NCBI GenBank assembly: GCA_900545715.1
Contig: URAJ01000007.1
Span: 9,298 to 73,297 of the forward strand
Source of the DNA: an uncultured Opitutales bacterium
GTDB taxonomy: Bacteria; Verrucomicrobiota; Verrucomicrobiia; Opitutales; Intestinicryptomonadaceae
DNA: 64,000 nt
Reading direction: 5' to 3'
The position numbers and the translations under genes were made by a program. This document shows, one piece after another, positions 1 through 8,655 of this stretch. The notes beneath the pieces are model-generated. The model saw only the letters and a program-made list of their open reading frames with translations. It was not told the origin of the DNA and did no database searches. How positions within the stretch are numbered: the first letter of the stretch is position 1; each line of letters opens with the position of its first letter.

Positions 1-17
1 CGTATATAAATCAATCT

Positions 18-1259
18 TTATTGTCTTAAAAATGTTGCGACGCTCTCTATATGCCTCGTCTGGGGGAAAAGGTCGAACGGCTGGAGCTTTTCAAGCCTGT
101 ACCCGAGCTTTTGGAGCTCGGCGGCGTCGCGCGCCTGCGTATCCGGCCCGCACGACACATACACTATTTTTGCCGGTGCAAACCTTGCCAACTGCCCGAT
201 GAACGACATATCGCAGCCTGAGCGCGGGGGGTCGATTATTACGGAGGTCTCCGCTCCAGGGTAGTCGCTTGAGACGCTTTCAAATATGTTTTCGGCCTTT
301 CCTGCAAAGAAGGAACAGTTGGCGATGTTGTTTATGCCTGCATTCTTGCGGGCGCATTCGACGGCGTTTGCCGACACTTCTATTCCCGCGACCCGCTCAA
401 ATTCTTTCGCCGCCGAAAGTGCGAACATTCCGACTCCGCAATATGCGTCGACGAGAAATCTCGGCCCCTTTGCCTCCGACACTCCGTAAGCTACAAATTC
501 CGGCAATATGAAGGGATTATTCTGGAAAAATTCCCCCGCGACAAACTCGAACTCCAAATCCCCGACCCTTTCGCGGACTGCGGCGTTGTTGTCGCGGCAT
601 ACTTTTCCGCCGGCGTCTCTCAAAAGAATGGTTCCGCCGCGGCGCAGGGAATTTTTTCGCGCGCACAGGTCGGCGCGCGCGGCGGGGAGGGCGGCGTTTA
701 TTGCGTCGGAGGCGATCGGGCAATATGGAACGTCAACGAGCTCCGTACGCCTTCCAACCTTTACGAAACCTATCGGGAAATCCGAATTTCGCGGCCTTTC
801 GTAGTGGGGAGTTAGCTTTGAGCGGTACGCGTATTGCATGGGCGATGGTTTCGTCGGCAGGGGAGTGCATTTTATTCCGCCTATTCTCTCCATCAAGTCC
901 GCGACCTGCTTTCTTTTCCATTCGAGCTGTGCTTCGTAGGCAAGGTGTTGATATTGGCAGCCCCCGCATATTCCGAAAAGCCCGCACTTTGGCGCGACGC
1001 GCTGGGGGCTTGGACGCACGATTTCCACTAAGTCCCCCTCTGAAAAATTCTTTCTGTTGCGGAAAATTCTGGCTTTTACGCGTTCCCCGCCAAGCGCAAA
1101 CGGCACCATCACGACCCAGTCTCCCACGCGCCCGACTCCAGAGCCGAGATTTGTGATGTCGTCGATTTCAAGCTCCACTATTTCGTGGTATTCAAAAGGT
1201 ACGGGGACGAAATTTCGCGGGATTTTTCTTTCTGTCGAGTTGGTGGATTCTTCGCTCAT
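18..1259 (-). CDS. 23S rRNA (uracil-5-)-methyltransferase, RlmD/TrmA (RumA) family
   Basis: SAM-dependent RNA uracil-C5 methyltransferase, probably acting on 23S rRNA. The 413-residue protein has an N-terminal TRAM domain (about 26-82), an iron-sulfur cysteine set (C92, C98, C101 and C180), a SAM-binding motif DAYCGVG (271-277), DPPRSGC (343-349), the catalytic cysteine in VYVSCGP (C370) and a terminal FPQTRHIE with the general base E405. All elements needed for activity are present. The ATG at 1259 is chosen because the longer frame would run into the divergent gene starting at 1300. The family is certain; whether the target is U1939, U747 or a tRNA base cannot be told from sequence alone. 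Confidence 0.93.
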   Translation of the reverse strand: MSEESTNSTERKIPRNFVPVPFEYHEIVELEIDDITNLGSGVGRVGDWVVMVPFALGGERVKARIFRNRKNFSEGDLVEIVRPSPQRVAPKCGLFGICGGCQYQHLAYEAQLEWKRKQVADLMERIGGIKCTPLPTKPSPMQYAYRSKLTPHYERPRNSDFPIGFVKVGRRTELVDVPYCPIASDAINAALPAARADLCARKNSLRRGGTILLRDAGGKVCRDNNAAVRERVGDLEFEFVAGEFFQNNPFILPEFVAYGVSEAKGPRFLVDAYCGVGMFALSAAKEFERVAGIEVSANAVECARKNAGINNIANCSFFAGKAENIFESVSSDYPGAETSVIIDPPRSGCDMSFIGQLARFAPAKIVYVSCGPDTQARDAAELQKLGYRLEKLQPFDLFPQTRHIESVATFLRQ

Positions 1260-1299
1260 GAAATAATGTTGTCTTGGCTTTTTTTTAGTCTTTTGTAGT

Positions 1300-2130
1300 A
1301 TGGGTAAAATTTTTAAAAGCGCAATGGAAGAATTTATACAAAGCAGGCAGAATCCGCGGGTGAAGTCGCTAATGAAACTCCGCGACAGGGCCGAGCGCAA
1401 GCGGCTGGGGCTGTTTGCGGTTGAGGGGTTGCGGGAATTGTCGAGATGCGCGGAGCTTTCCGACGTCGAAGAGATATATTATTGTCCGGAATTTTTTAAA
1501 GGTCCGGCGCACGCGGAATTCATACGGAAAATTTCCGAGGAGGGCAAAATTCCGCTATGCCGGCTTTCCGAGGGCGCATTTGAAAAAGTCTCCAACCGCG
1601 AGGGTTGCGACGGGCTAATAGGCGTTTCAAAGCAATGGGGCTGTACGCTTTCGGATTTGGAGCTTCCGAAAGACCGCCCCGCGACTGTGCTTGTGGCCGA
1701 CGCGATAGAAAAGCCCGGCAATCTCGGCGCCATTGTGAGAACTGCCGATTCCGAGCGCGCCGACGCCCTGATACTCACCAATTTGGTCTGCGACGTATTT
1801 AATCCTGCGGCGGTAAGAGCCTCACAGGGGGCGCTGTTTTCCGTACCAATCGCCGTGGCGACAGTTGAGGACGCTGCGCGTTGGCTAAAATCGTGCGGAT
1901 TGAAAATTGTCGGGGCGCACCTCGGAGCCGAAAAGATGATTTGGGAGTCCGACTTTTCAAAGCCTACTGCGATAGTAGTCGGCAGCGAATCGGACGGACT
2001 TGGGGCCGACTGGGAAAGACTTCTTGACGAAAAAGTGAAAATCCCGATGTGGGGAATATCCGACAGCCTCAATGTAAACGTGGCTGCTGCGATTTTTTTG
2101 TACGAGGCGCTCAGAAGCAAAAACGCATAG
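1300..2130 (+). CDS. TrmH/SpoU-family RNA 2'-O-methyltransferase (RlmB-like)
   Basis: Predicted SPOUT-class methyltransferase that 2'-O-methylates ribose in rRNA or tRNA. The 276-residue protein has an N-terminal substrate-binding domain (about 12-110) and a C-terminal knotted domain. The three SpoU motifs are visible: NLGAIVR (141-147), VGSESDGL (227-234) and IPMWGISDSLNVNVA (248-262), the last forming the trefoil knot and SAM site. It is transcribed divergently from the RlmD-like gene with only 40 bp between starts, so two RNA modification genes share one promoter region. A later ATG at 1324 is a possible alternative start. The exact substrate is not deducible. Confidence 0.92.
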   Translation: MGKIFKSAMEEFIQSRQNPRVKSLMKLRDRAERKRLGLFAVEGLRELSRCAELSDVEEIYYCPEFFKGPAHAEFIRKISEEGKIPLCRLSEGAFEKVSNREGCDGLIGVSKQWGCTLSDLELPKDRPATVLVADAIEKPGNLGAIVRTADSERADALILTNLVCDVFNPAAVRASQGALFSVPIAVATVEDAARWLKSCGLKIVGAHLGAEKMIWESDFSKPTAIVVGSESDGLGADWERLLDEKVKIPMWGISDSLNVNVAAAIFLYEALRSKNA

Positions 2131-2599
2131 GCGACGAGCTCTGTAAAAACTACGCAACTCTTTTGCTATTGCGCGCCTGCTAAATGCCCGCGCATTATTT
2201 TTCCGATTTGCAACTGAGCGATGTCTGTAAGCGTAATTTTCCATTTGCGCCAGTAATGTGTTCGGGCGGCGCGGGTTTCACTGAGTGCTAGCGCGTTTCC
2301 TGCAAACTGAACGAATTTTAGCGTATTTTTGCGCGTTGCCGGCAAGCGCCGCAGCCTCTGCTCTATCCGAAATTAGGAAATCAATTTATCTGCGCCCGCG
2401 CGCCAGTGAACAATAAGCAGTATCCCCGAATTGCCTGCAAGTCTGGGGCGTTAAGCTTGGCGGAAATTGCCACTGCAAAAAGTCAAATGTTTCGCGCCCG
2501 CAAAAATTGAAATTTTTTAGAAATAAAAACAATTTTTTATGGCTTATTCCCGAAATTTCCGCGCGGCAATACGCGCGGAAGCCTATATTTATTAAAGCG
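2131..2599. other. 469-bp intergenic gap with a possible decayed minus-strand coding remnant
   Basis: There is no intact gene here. On the minus strand, a frame ending in TAG at 2166-2168 reads protein-like for about 60 codons (for example LSETRAARTHYWRKWK) and then breaks through frame changes further upstream (about 2310-2480). This resembles a gene in advanced decay, but I recognise no family and chance is not excluded. Confidence 0.3.
2557..2580 (-). terminator. Possible hairpin terminator of the HtrA-like gene
   Basis: A perfect 9-bp inverted repeat (TTCCGCGCG / CGCGCGGAA) with a 6-base loop lies 20 bp past the stop of the protease gene. It is not followed by a good T run on the minus strand, so it may be an mRNA-end stem rather than a classical intrinsic terminator. 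Confidence 0.4.
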
Positions 2600-3976
2600 C
2601 TATCGGTTTTTGGAGCTTGAAAAATCCGTGGGATTTAAAATGTGGAAAGAAATTGAATTGTCGCGCTGCAATTCAATAAGCACTTTCTTGTCGCTCTTTA
2701 AGAGGTCGGCGTAGATTTTTTCGAGCTCGGAGGCGCTCGTTATCTTCTTTCTGTTTACGGAAAGTATTATGTCGCCGGGGAATATTTTGGCGAGATCGAA
2801 AGGAAAGCCCGGACGTACGCCGATTACCATTAGGTTGGAGTCGCATTTTATTTTCGACTCGCGCTTGAAAACTTTTGTGACTTCCTGCATGCCTGCGCCC
2901 CATTCTTCAAGGAAGAACTCGCGGCCAACCCTGCTTTCAAGCTTTTCGCAAACGGGGAATTTTTCCAAAATCTTGCCGGCTCTTAGAATTTCGAGAGAAA
3001 TTTTTTTGCCGACGGGGAAGGAGGCGATTTTATTCATAATCGCAGGCAGCTGCTCGGGAAAACGGCCGTCCACGTTTTGGGAGTTTATTTTTAGGATTAT
3101 GTCTCCCGGCAATATTCCTGCGTCGGCGGCGGGAGAGCCAGCGTCAACGTTTTGGACGAGCACGCCCTTGTTCATGTCGAGCTCAAAGAATTTTTCCATA
3201 TCCTGCAACGGGGCCGGAGTTATGCCGATGTATCCGCGCTCTATTGTGGGGCTTTTTGAAAGCGCCGCCAGCACGTCGCGCGCTACATTCGACGGAACCG
3301 CAAAACCCAGATTGTTAGAGTCCGAATGCGCGCGCGTATTTATTCCCACGACTTTGCCGTTTGACAGGACGAGCGGTCCGCCGCTGTTGCCGGGGTTTAT
3401 CGCGGCGTCGGTTTGGAGCCATGTGTTGAAGTTGCCGGTTTCGTATCCGCTGTTTAAAATGGTTCCCTCAAAGTATCTGTCGGTGTTGGATATTATCCCG
3501 CGGGTGACGGTTCTCGCGTATCCGTGCGGAGTCCCGACGGCGTAAACGACCTCTCCAGAGCGCAGGCTTGCGGAGTCTCCAAATTCCGCATGCGAGAATG
3601 AAAGCCCGCGCTTTTTTATATCGGCCATATCGAGGCGTATCAGCGCAAGATCCGTCCAATGGTCCCAGCCGATAAATTCGGCCTTCACGCGCTCGAGATT
3701 TGCGAGGGTGACAATGATTTTAGTGGCGTAGCAATTTACGACGTGGGCGTTTGTGAGTATCGTGCCGTCGGAGTCCATTATTACGCCCGAGCCGATGCTC
3801 CTTACCGTCAGGCTTCCGCCGTCTTTCTGGGATTTTTCCCATACGTCGATTTTAACGACGCTTTTGACGAGGTTGTCAAAGCCGTCGTTTTGCGGCCCGT
3901 CTGACAGGTCGAATGACGCGCATGCGCATTCGAGAATTGCGGCGGCTATAAGCGGAAGCAGTAGGCTGATTCTCAT
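2600..3976 (-). CDS. Exported HtrA/Deg-like serine protease with two PDZ domains
   Basis: Envelope protease or chaperone of the trypsin-like HtrA type, expected to handle misfolded exported proteins. The 458-residue protein has a signal peptide (hydrophobic 4-16, likely cleavage after CACA at 20), a trypsin-like domain with H78 (TNAHVV), D109 (TDLALI) and S198 (GNSGG), a first PDZ domain (about 255-350) and a second, more divergent PDZ domain (about 370-450). The ATG at 3976 overlaps the TGA of queF by 4 bases, implying translational coupling. A longer frame upstream is just the antisense-shifted queF region. DegP/DegQ-like architecture, but the second PDZ is atypical, so I give no symbol. 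Confidence 0.9.
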   Translation of the reverse strand: MRISLLLPLIAAAILECACASFDLSDGPQNDGFDNLVKSVVKIDVWEKSQKDGGSLTVRSIGSGVIMDSDGTILTNAHVVNCYATKIIVTLANLERVKAEFIGWDHWTDLALIRLDMADIKKRGLSFSHAEFGDSASLRSGEVVYAVGTPHGYARTVTRGIISNTDRYFEGTILNSGYETGNFNTWLQTDAAINPGNSGGPLVLSNGKVVGINTRAHSDSNNLGFAVPSNVARDVLAALSKSPTIERGYIGITPAPLQDMEKFFELDMNKGVLVQNVDAGSPAADAGILPGDIILKINSQNVDGRFPEQLPAIMNKIASFPVGKKISLEILRAGKILEKFPVCEKLESRVGREFFLEEWGAGMQEVTKVFKRESKIKCDSNLMVIGVRPGFPFDLAKIFPGDIILSVNRKKITSASELEKIYADLLKSDKKVLIELQRDNSISFHILNPTDFSSSKNR

Positions 3977-4401
3977 TTTTGCGGCAGTTGCCCGGCTTCG
4001 GCGGTGACTTTTATTGCAATTCCCCCGCGCGCGTTGAAATTGCCCACGACTCTGCACCATATCGGGTCGAGTGCCTTTACGAGGTCGTCGAGTATGATAT
4101 TTGTGAGGTGTTCGTGAAAGCAGCCTTCGTTTCTGAAAGACCACAGGTAAAGTTTTAGGGATTTGCTTTCCACGATTTTTTCGCGCGGGATATACGATAT
4201 TTTTATTGTGGCAAAATCGGGCTGCCCTGTGGCGGGGCACAGGCAAGTAAACTCCGACGTTTCGAGCTCCACCACATAGTTTCTTCCGGGATTTTTATTC
4301 GGAAAAACTTCAAGCTTGCGCGACGGCTTCGCCTTTTTCCCTCCGAGAGCAGAACCTAAGAGGGTCAGCCCCGACAAGTCTTTCTTTTGGGTTTTCGACA
4401 T
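3973..4401 (-). CDS. queF: NADPH-dependent 7-cyano-7-deazaguanine reductase, type I QueF
   Basis: Reduces preQ0 to preQ1 in queuosine biosynthesis, in the cytoplasm. At 142 residues it has the length of unimodular (type I) QueF enzymes. The thioimide-forming cysteine C55 ([10 protein letters not shown]), the proton-transfer D62, the NADPH-binding ESKSLKLY stretch (78-85) and E97 in FHEHLT are all present, at positions like those of the Bacillus enzyme. It is followed by the HtrA-like gene with an ATGA overlap, and preceded by the MDR reductase gene 14 bp upstream, suggesting one leftward transcript. No other queuosine genes are in the window, and the functional link to the protease is unclear. 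Confidence 0.95.
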   Translation of the reverse strand: MSKTQKKDLSGLTLLGSALGGKKAKPSRKLEVFPNKNPGRNYVVELETSEFTCLCPATGQPDFATIKISYIPREKIVESKSLKLYLWSFRNEGCFHEHLTNIILDDLVKALDPIWCRVVGNFNARGGIAIKVTAEAGQLPQK

Positions 4402-4415
4402 ACCTTTATGTTCTT

Positions 4416-5399
4416 TTAGAATTCCAACATTACTTTTCCGAGGCGCGAATTTTCCGTTGCGCGCTTCATTGCGGCTTCGATGTCTTCCATTTTGAACCGC
4501 GAATCGACGGGGGCTTTAAGAGTGCCGTCTGCTATCAATCCGAATACTTCCGAGAATAGGGCGTCGCATTCTTCGCGCGAGTGCGTGCGCTGCCATTTAT
4601 CCCACCAGAATCCGCGCAGGCGCAGGTCGTTGAAAATCAAAAAGCGGGTCGGGAAGCGAATGGGTTCTCCGGTCATTCCGCCGATTGTGACGACCGTTAC
4701 GGAGTCTCCGACAGCCTTTATCATATTGGAAACGCTGTTGCCGCCTATTTGGTTTAGCCCAAGCCTTATTTGCCCGCCGGTAGTCTCTTTTATCACTTTC
4801 GGATTGAATTCGGCTTCGTCAACTACGATGTCGGCGCCGTATCCCTCGAGCATTGAGCGTTTCTTTTCGGCGTTGCGTAGCATATTTACGGTTTTTATCC
4901 CGCGCGCCGCGCAGATTTGAATCATAAATATTCCGAGGGCGCTGCCGGCTCCGTTTTGTATGAGCCAGTCGCCTTTTTTAACGTTTTCAAATTCGCTTAA
5001 AACGCAAAGTGCTGTCGGGGGATTGATGAAAGCCATTGCGGCGGCGTCGGTGTCGATGCCGGCCGGAATTTGAAGGAGATCGTCTGATTTTGCAATCTGG
5101 TATTGGGTCCACGCGCCGGGTTCGGAAGGAAGGCGAACGAGAGTTCCGATGCGCGGGGATTCGGTGTCGGGCCCGAGGGCTACGACTTCCCCGACTCCTT
5201 CGCGCCCGGCGATTGCAGGCAGCTGCCTGAGCCTGCCGTATGAGCCCCCTATCATTCCGAGGTCCGACGGGTTTACCACAGCTTTTACAAGCTTTACGAC
5301 GGCTTCGCCTTTTTTGGGTTCCGGTATTTCAATAGTTTCGGGGTGGACGACCTCGGCAGGGTTGCCGTAGGTTCTGTGTATTGCGGCTATGCTTTTCAT
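4416..5399 (-). CDS. MDR-superfamily NADPH oxidoreductase, trans-2-enoyl-thioester reductase (MECR/Etr1)-like
   Basis: Medium-chain dehydrogenase/reductase lacking the zinc ligands of alcohol dehydrogenases. The 327-residue protein shows the Etr1/MECR-type substrate motif NPSD..I.G.Y (43-54, with Y54 as the likely proton donor), a Rossmann segment NGAGSALG (149-156) and a typical C-terminal stretch [10 protein letters not shown]. By family knowledge it would reduce 2-enoyl thioesters with NADPH, possibly in fatty acid synthesis; quinone reductase-type activity is the alternative. The ATG at 5399 gives the family N-terminus; an upstream TTG at 5435 would add 12 unrelated residues. First gene of the leftward queF-protease group. 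Confidence 0.8.
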   Translation of the reverse strand: MKSIAAIHRTYGNPAEVVHPETIEIPEPKKGEAVVKLVKAVVNPSDLGMIGGSYGRLRQLPAIAGREGVGEVVALGPDTESPRIGTLVRLPSEPGAWTQYQIAKSDDLLQIPAGIDTDAAAMAFINPPTALCVLSEFENVKKGDWLIQNGAGSALGIFMIQICAARGIKTVNMLRNAEKKRSMLEGYGADIVVDEAEFNPKVIKETTGGQIRLGLNQIGGNSVSNMIKAVGDSVTVVTIGGMTGEPIRFPTRFLIFNDLRLRGFWWDKWQRTHSREECDALFSEVFGLIADGTLKAPVDSRFKMEDIEAAMKRATENSRLGKVMLEF

Positions 5400-5813
5400 T
5401 TGTTTAATTAGAAACTTGCCGCCTAAAAAAGTCAACGCGACAATGCTGAATATTTTTCCTTGCGGGAGGCTGCGGAAGAATCGGGAATTGGAAATTGATG
5501 TGGCGAGAGGACGCGCGGCAGTTGCAAAAAATTGCGCGTGGAACTTTTTTTATAAGGGATTTAGCCAAACAGGGTGGATAGAAAAATACGTCGGCTTTGC
5601 AAATTGCAATTCCGCAGAATATTGGATTTTGCCGCCGCGCAGGCCGCATAGGATTTTTATTTGCGGGGCTCGTCTCAAAAAAGCCAAAAAGTAAAACTTC
5701 TGCAATTTGCACGTTTTTTATAGATTGCAAAAACCAATTCGAGAGCTTGCGCCGCCCACGGATTTTCGGGAAAAAACTTGCGAAATACGTGGTTTTTTCC
5801 GATAAATATTTTT
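5400..5813. other. 414-bp divergent intergenic region
   Basis: Lies between the MDR reductase and the M3 peptidase starts, so it must contain both promoters. It is rich in A/T runs; I see no convincing gene, repeat or RNA. Short frames present on both strands lack homology that I can recognise. Confidence 0.5.
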
Positions 5814-7856
5814 ATGGAAAATCCTTTTTTAAGCCGTGAAATTCTGCCCGATTGGAGCAAAATGGCGCCCGAATATATCGGCGGGGCCGTGAAAGAAGCG
5901 ATTGAAAAATCGCGCAATAATTTGGAGTCTATAAAGTCCGTTCCCAAAGGAGGGCTGGACTATGAAAATTGCGTTATGGCTTTCGACGAGTCCACAATGC
6001 CGATAGATATCGTCTATACGCGCATAGGGCATTTGGCGTCTGTCGCGGATTCGCCCGAATTGCGCGCGGCATACAACGCCTCGATAGGCGAGATTACGGA
6101 TTTTTATTCTTCAATAAGGCTCGACGACGCCCTATACGCGCGCTTTGCGGAGTATGCTGAATCCCCTGAAGGCGCTTCGCTTAAAGGAGAGCGCGCGCGA
6201 ATGTTGTCTGAGATAATGCTCGATTTTGAACTCGGCGGGGCGAAGCTTCCGGAGCGCGAAAAGAAAAGGATACGCGAGATTGATTCTCTGCTCGCCGTTA
6301 AGACGCAGAAATTTTCTGAAAATGTCCTCGACGACACAAAGGCGTTTTCGCTCGATATAGAGGACCCCGCGGACCTATCAGGGCTTCCGCCAACGGCTGT
6401 GGCTGTGGCCGCGGCTACGGCGTCCGCGGAGGGCAAAAAAGGCTGGACTTTCACCCTCGACCAGCCGTCCTACGTTCCGTTTATGTCGTACGCAGACAAC
6501 GACGCTTTGAGGGAAAAGCTTTGGCGGGCTTCCGCGCGGCTTGCTTCCGACGGAAAGTATTCAAACGCGGAGCTGATGCCGGAGATTCTAAAATTGCGCG
6601 CCGAAAAAGCGAAGATTCTCGGTAGAAACGACTTTGCCGACTTGATTCTCGAGCGCAGAATGGCGCGAAATGGCAAAAAGGCGCTCGCGTTCGTTGAGGA
6701 CTTGCGCTCGAAATTTGCGGGTGCATTTGTTGCGGAATGGAAGGAGCTCCTGGACTTTGCCCATTCCGAGGGGCTCCTCGACACTGCCGAAATGGCGCCG
6801 TGGCAGACGTCGTACATTTCCGAAAAACTCCGCTCAAAGAAGTACGGGTTCGACCCCGAATCGCTTAGACCTTATTTCCCGATGGAATCCGTCATGGAGG
6901 GAATGTTTGAAATCTGCAAAAGGCTTTACGGACTGAAAGTGTCGAGGGAAAATATGCCGGCGCCCGCTTGGGACGCCTCTGTTGAATTGTACAAGGTATG
7001 CTCAAAGGAAGGCAAAACGCTGGGATATTTTTACGCCGATTTCCGCCCGAGGCGCAGCAAGAGGGCGGGCGCATGGATGAATATGCTCGAGCAGGCGCAC
7101 GGCGGGAGGCCTGCGGTTGGCCTTATAGCGGGCAACCTCAGCGAGCCCGCCGACGGAAAACCGGCGCTGCTTTCGCATTCCGACGTTGAGACGCTCTTCC
7201 ATGAATTTGGGCATCTAATACACTTCTTTATGATGGATTCCCGCGAGCTTTACTTGCGGAATGTTGCGTGGGACTTTGTAGAGCTGCCTTCGCAGATTAT
7301 GGAGAACTGGTGCCGCTCGCGCGAGGGCTTGGACATTTTTGCGCGCCACTACCAAACCGGCGAAAAAATACCCGGCGACTTGTTTGCAAAGTTTGAAAAG
7401 TCGCGCAAGTTTATGGGCGCGAATGCCGCAATGAGGCAGTTGTCGTTCGCGCAGATAGATCTTCTGCTGCATGTGTACCCGCAAAAATTCATAGAATCCG
7501 GCGTTGAAAAAAAAGCCGAGGAATCTTTAAAAGATTTTACGCACAAATACACCGAGAGGGTGCCAACGATTCTCCCGAGATTTACGCACATATTCGGCGA
7601 TCCGGTCGGGTACGCGGCGGGATACTATTCATACAAGTGGGCGGAGGTTTTGGAGGCTGACGCCTTTACGCGCTTTGAAAAGGAGGGAATTTTTAATCCC
7701 GAAACTGGACGCGAATTTGCCGAAAAAGTTTTGAAAGTCGGCAATACGGTTGAAGCTTCGGAGGCGTTTAGAAACTTTATGGGAAGGGAGCCCGATGCGG
7801 CTGCGCTTGTAGAAAGGTCGGTGTCGGCGGAATTTCTCGACGGCGCGCCCGCCTGA
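5814..7856 (+). CDS. M3-family oligopeptidase (oligopeptidase A / PrlC-like)
   Basis: Zinc metallopeptidase that degrades short peptides in the cytoplasm. The 680-residue length fits oligopeptidase A and Dcp. The thermolysin-type zinc site is intact: H463-E464-F-G-H467 with the third ligand E490 in FVELPSQIMENW. The helical N-terminal half and the C-terminal FGDPVGYAAGYYSY substrate-binding loop are typical. The ATG at 5814 matches the family start; a longer in-frame start at 5778 adds a hydrophobic stretch not expected in this family. No signal peptide. Stands alone, transcribed rightward. M3A subtype is likely; choice between PrlC and Dcp is uncertain. Confidence 0.93.
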   Translation: MENPFLSREILPDWSKMAPEYIGGAVKEAIEKSRNNLESIKSVPKGGLDYENCVMAFDESTMPIDIVYTRIGHLASVADSPELRAAYNASIGEITDFYSSIRLDDALYARFAEYAESPEGASLKGERARMLSEIMLDFELGGAKLPEREKKRIREIDSLLAVKTQKFSENVLDDTKAFSLDIEDPADLSGLPPTAVAVAAATASAEGKKGWTFTLDQPSYVPFMSYADNDALREKLWRASARLASDGKYSNAELMPEILKLRAEKAKILGRNDFADLILERRMARNGKKALAFVEDLRSKFAGAFVAEWKELLDFAHSEGLLDTAEMAPWQTSYISEKLRSKKYGFDPESLRPYFPMESVMEGMFEICKRLYGLKVSRENMPAPAWDASVELYKVCSKEGKTLGYFYADFRPRRSKRAGAWMNMLEQAHGGRPAVGLIAGNLSEPADGKPALLSHSDVETLFHEFGHLIHFFMMDSRELYLRNVAWDFVELPSQIMENWCRSREGLDIFARHYQTGEKIPGDLFAKFEKSRKFMGANAAMRQLSFAQIDLLLHVYPQKFIESGVEKKAEESLKDFTHKYTERVPTILPRFTHIFGDPVGYAAGYYSYKWAEVLEADAFTRFEKEGIFNPETGREFAEKVLKVGNTVEASEAFRNFMGREPDAAALVERSVSAEFLDGAPA

Positions 7857-7920
7857 TTTTTGGCGTAAAAAACGCTATTAATGCTTGAAGTGTCTGCGCT
7901 GAAAATTATAGTTTTGCGGC

Positions 7921-8571
7921 ATGAAATCTGTTAAAACATACTTTGCCGCATCAATCATCGCGCTGTCACTTTCGTGCTTCGGGGGGCAGAAAACTGTGGA
8001 CCTCTTCAACGGGGAAAATCTCGAAGGCTGGAAGTTTTTTGTAGAAAACTCCGCCGCCAAGTCCGGGGATGTATTTTCGGTCAAAAACGGCCTGATACAT
8101 ATAAAAGGCAAGCCGTTTGGCTTCATGTACACTGAAAACAAGTATTCAAATTTCCGCCTGCATGTAGAGTGGAAATACCCGATTGAAGGCAGCAATAGCG
8201 GCATATTCCTGTTCCTGCAAGAACCCACAAAGGAACTGTGGCCGAATGCTGTTGAATGCCAATTATGTTCCGGCAGGGCGGGTGACTTTGTGCTGTTGGG
8301 CGGCTCCGACGTATCCGAATACAAGGCTCCCGAGGGAAAACCGCGCCCGAAATTCCCCGTGGTTGAAAGATTTGTAAAGGAGCGCGAAAATCCCGTCGGG
8401 GAATGGAACAGCGCCGATATAATATGCAAGGACGGCAACATTGAAGTGTACATAAACGGAGCCCTTCAAAATATCGGCACAAAATCCGCCCATTCCAAAG
8501 GGTACATAGGTCTGCAAAGCGAAGGTGGAGACATTCTGTTCCGCAACGTGCGGCTGACTCCCATTGATTAG
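7921..8571 (+). CDS. Exported DUF1080 (3-keto-disaccharide hydrolase-like) protein
   Basis: 216-residue protein with a signal peptide (1-22) followed by one jelly-roll DUF1080 domain, recognisable from VDLFNGENLEGWKFF near the start, WKYPIEGSNSGIFLF in the middle and SKGYIGLQSEGG...FRNVRL at the end. Members of this lectin-like fold are abundant in Verrucomicrobiota, Planctomycetota and Bacteroidota; some hydrolyse 3-keto-glycosides, so a role in glycan breakdown outside the cytoplasm is plausible. A terminator follows directly, so it is probably a single-gene unit separate from the large glycosidase-like gene downstream. Confidence 0.85.
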   Translation: MKSVKTYFAASIIALSLSCFGGQKTVDLFNGENLEGWKFFVENSAAKSGDVFSVKNGLIHIKGKPFGFMYTENKYSNFRLHVEWKYPIEGSNSGIFLFLQEPTKELWPNAVECQLCSGRAGDFVLLGGSDVSEYKAPEGKPRPKFPVVERFVKERENPVGEWNSADIICKDGNIEVYINGALQNIGTKSAHSKGYIGLQSEGGDILFRNVRLTPID

Positions 8572-8593
8572 CACATTTTTTGATGTTTGCGAT

Positions 8594-8619
8594 AAATCCG
8601 CCTTCGGGCGGATTTTTTT
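8594..8619 (+). terminator. Rho-independent terminator after the DUF1080 gene
   Basis: Perfect 9-bp stem AAATCCGCC / GGCGGATTT with a TTCG tetraloop, running into seven T residues, 22 bp after the stop of the DUF1080 gene. Classic intrinsic terminator. Confidence 0.93.
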
Positions 8620-8655
8620 GTGGAAATGCGCGGTGACTCCGATAAAAATAAAAAA

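Noticed and set aside
5404-5730. 108-codon minus-strand frame upstream of the MDR gene
   Set aside because: Low-complexity composition without a family, in a divergent promoter region.
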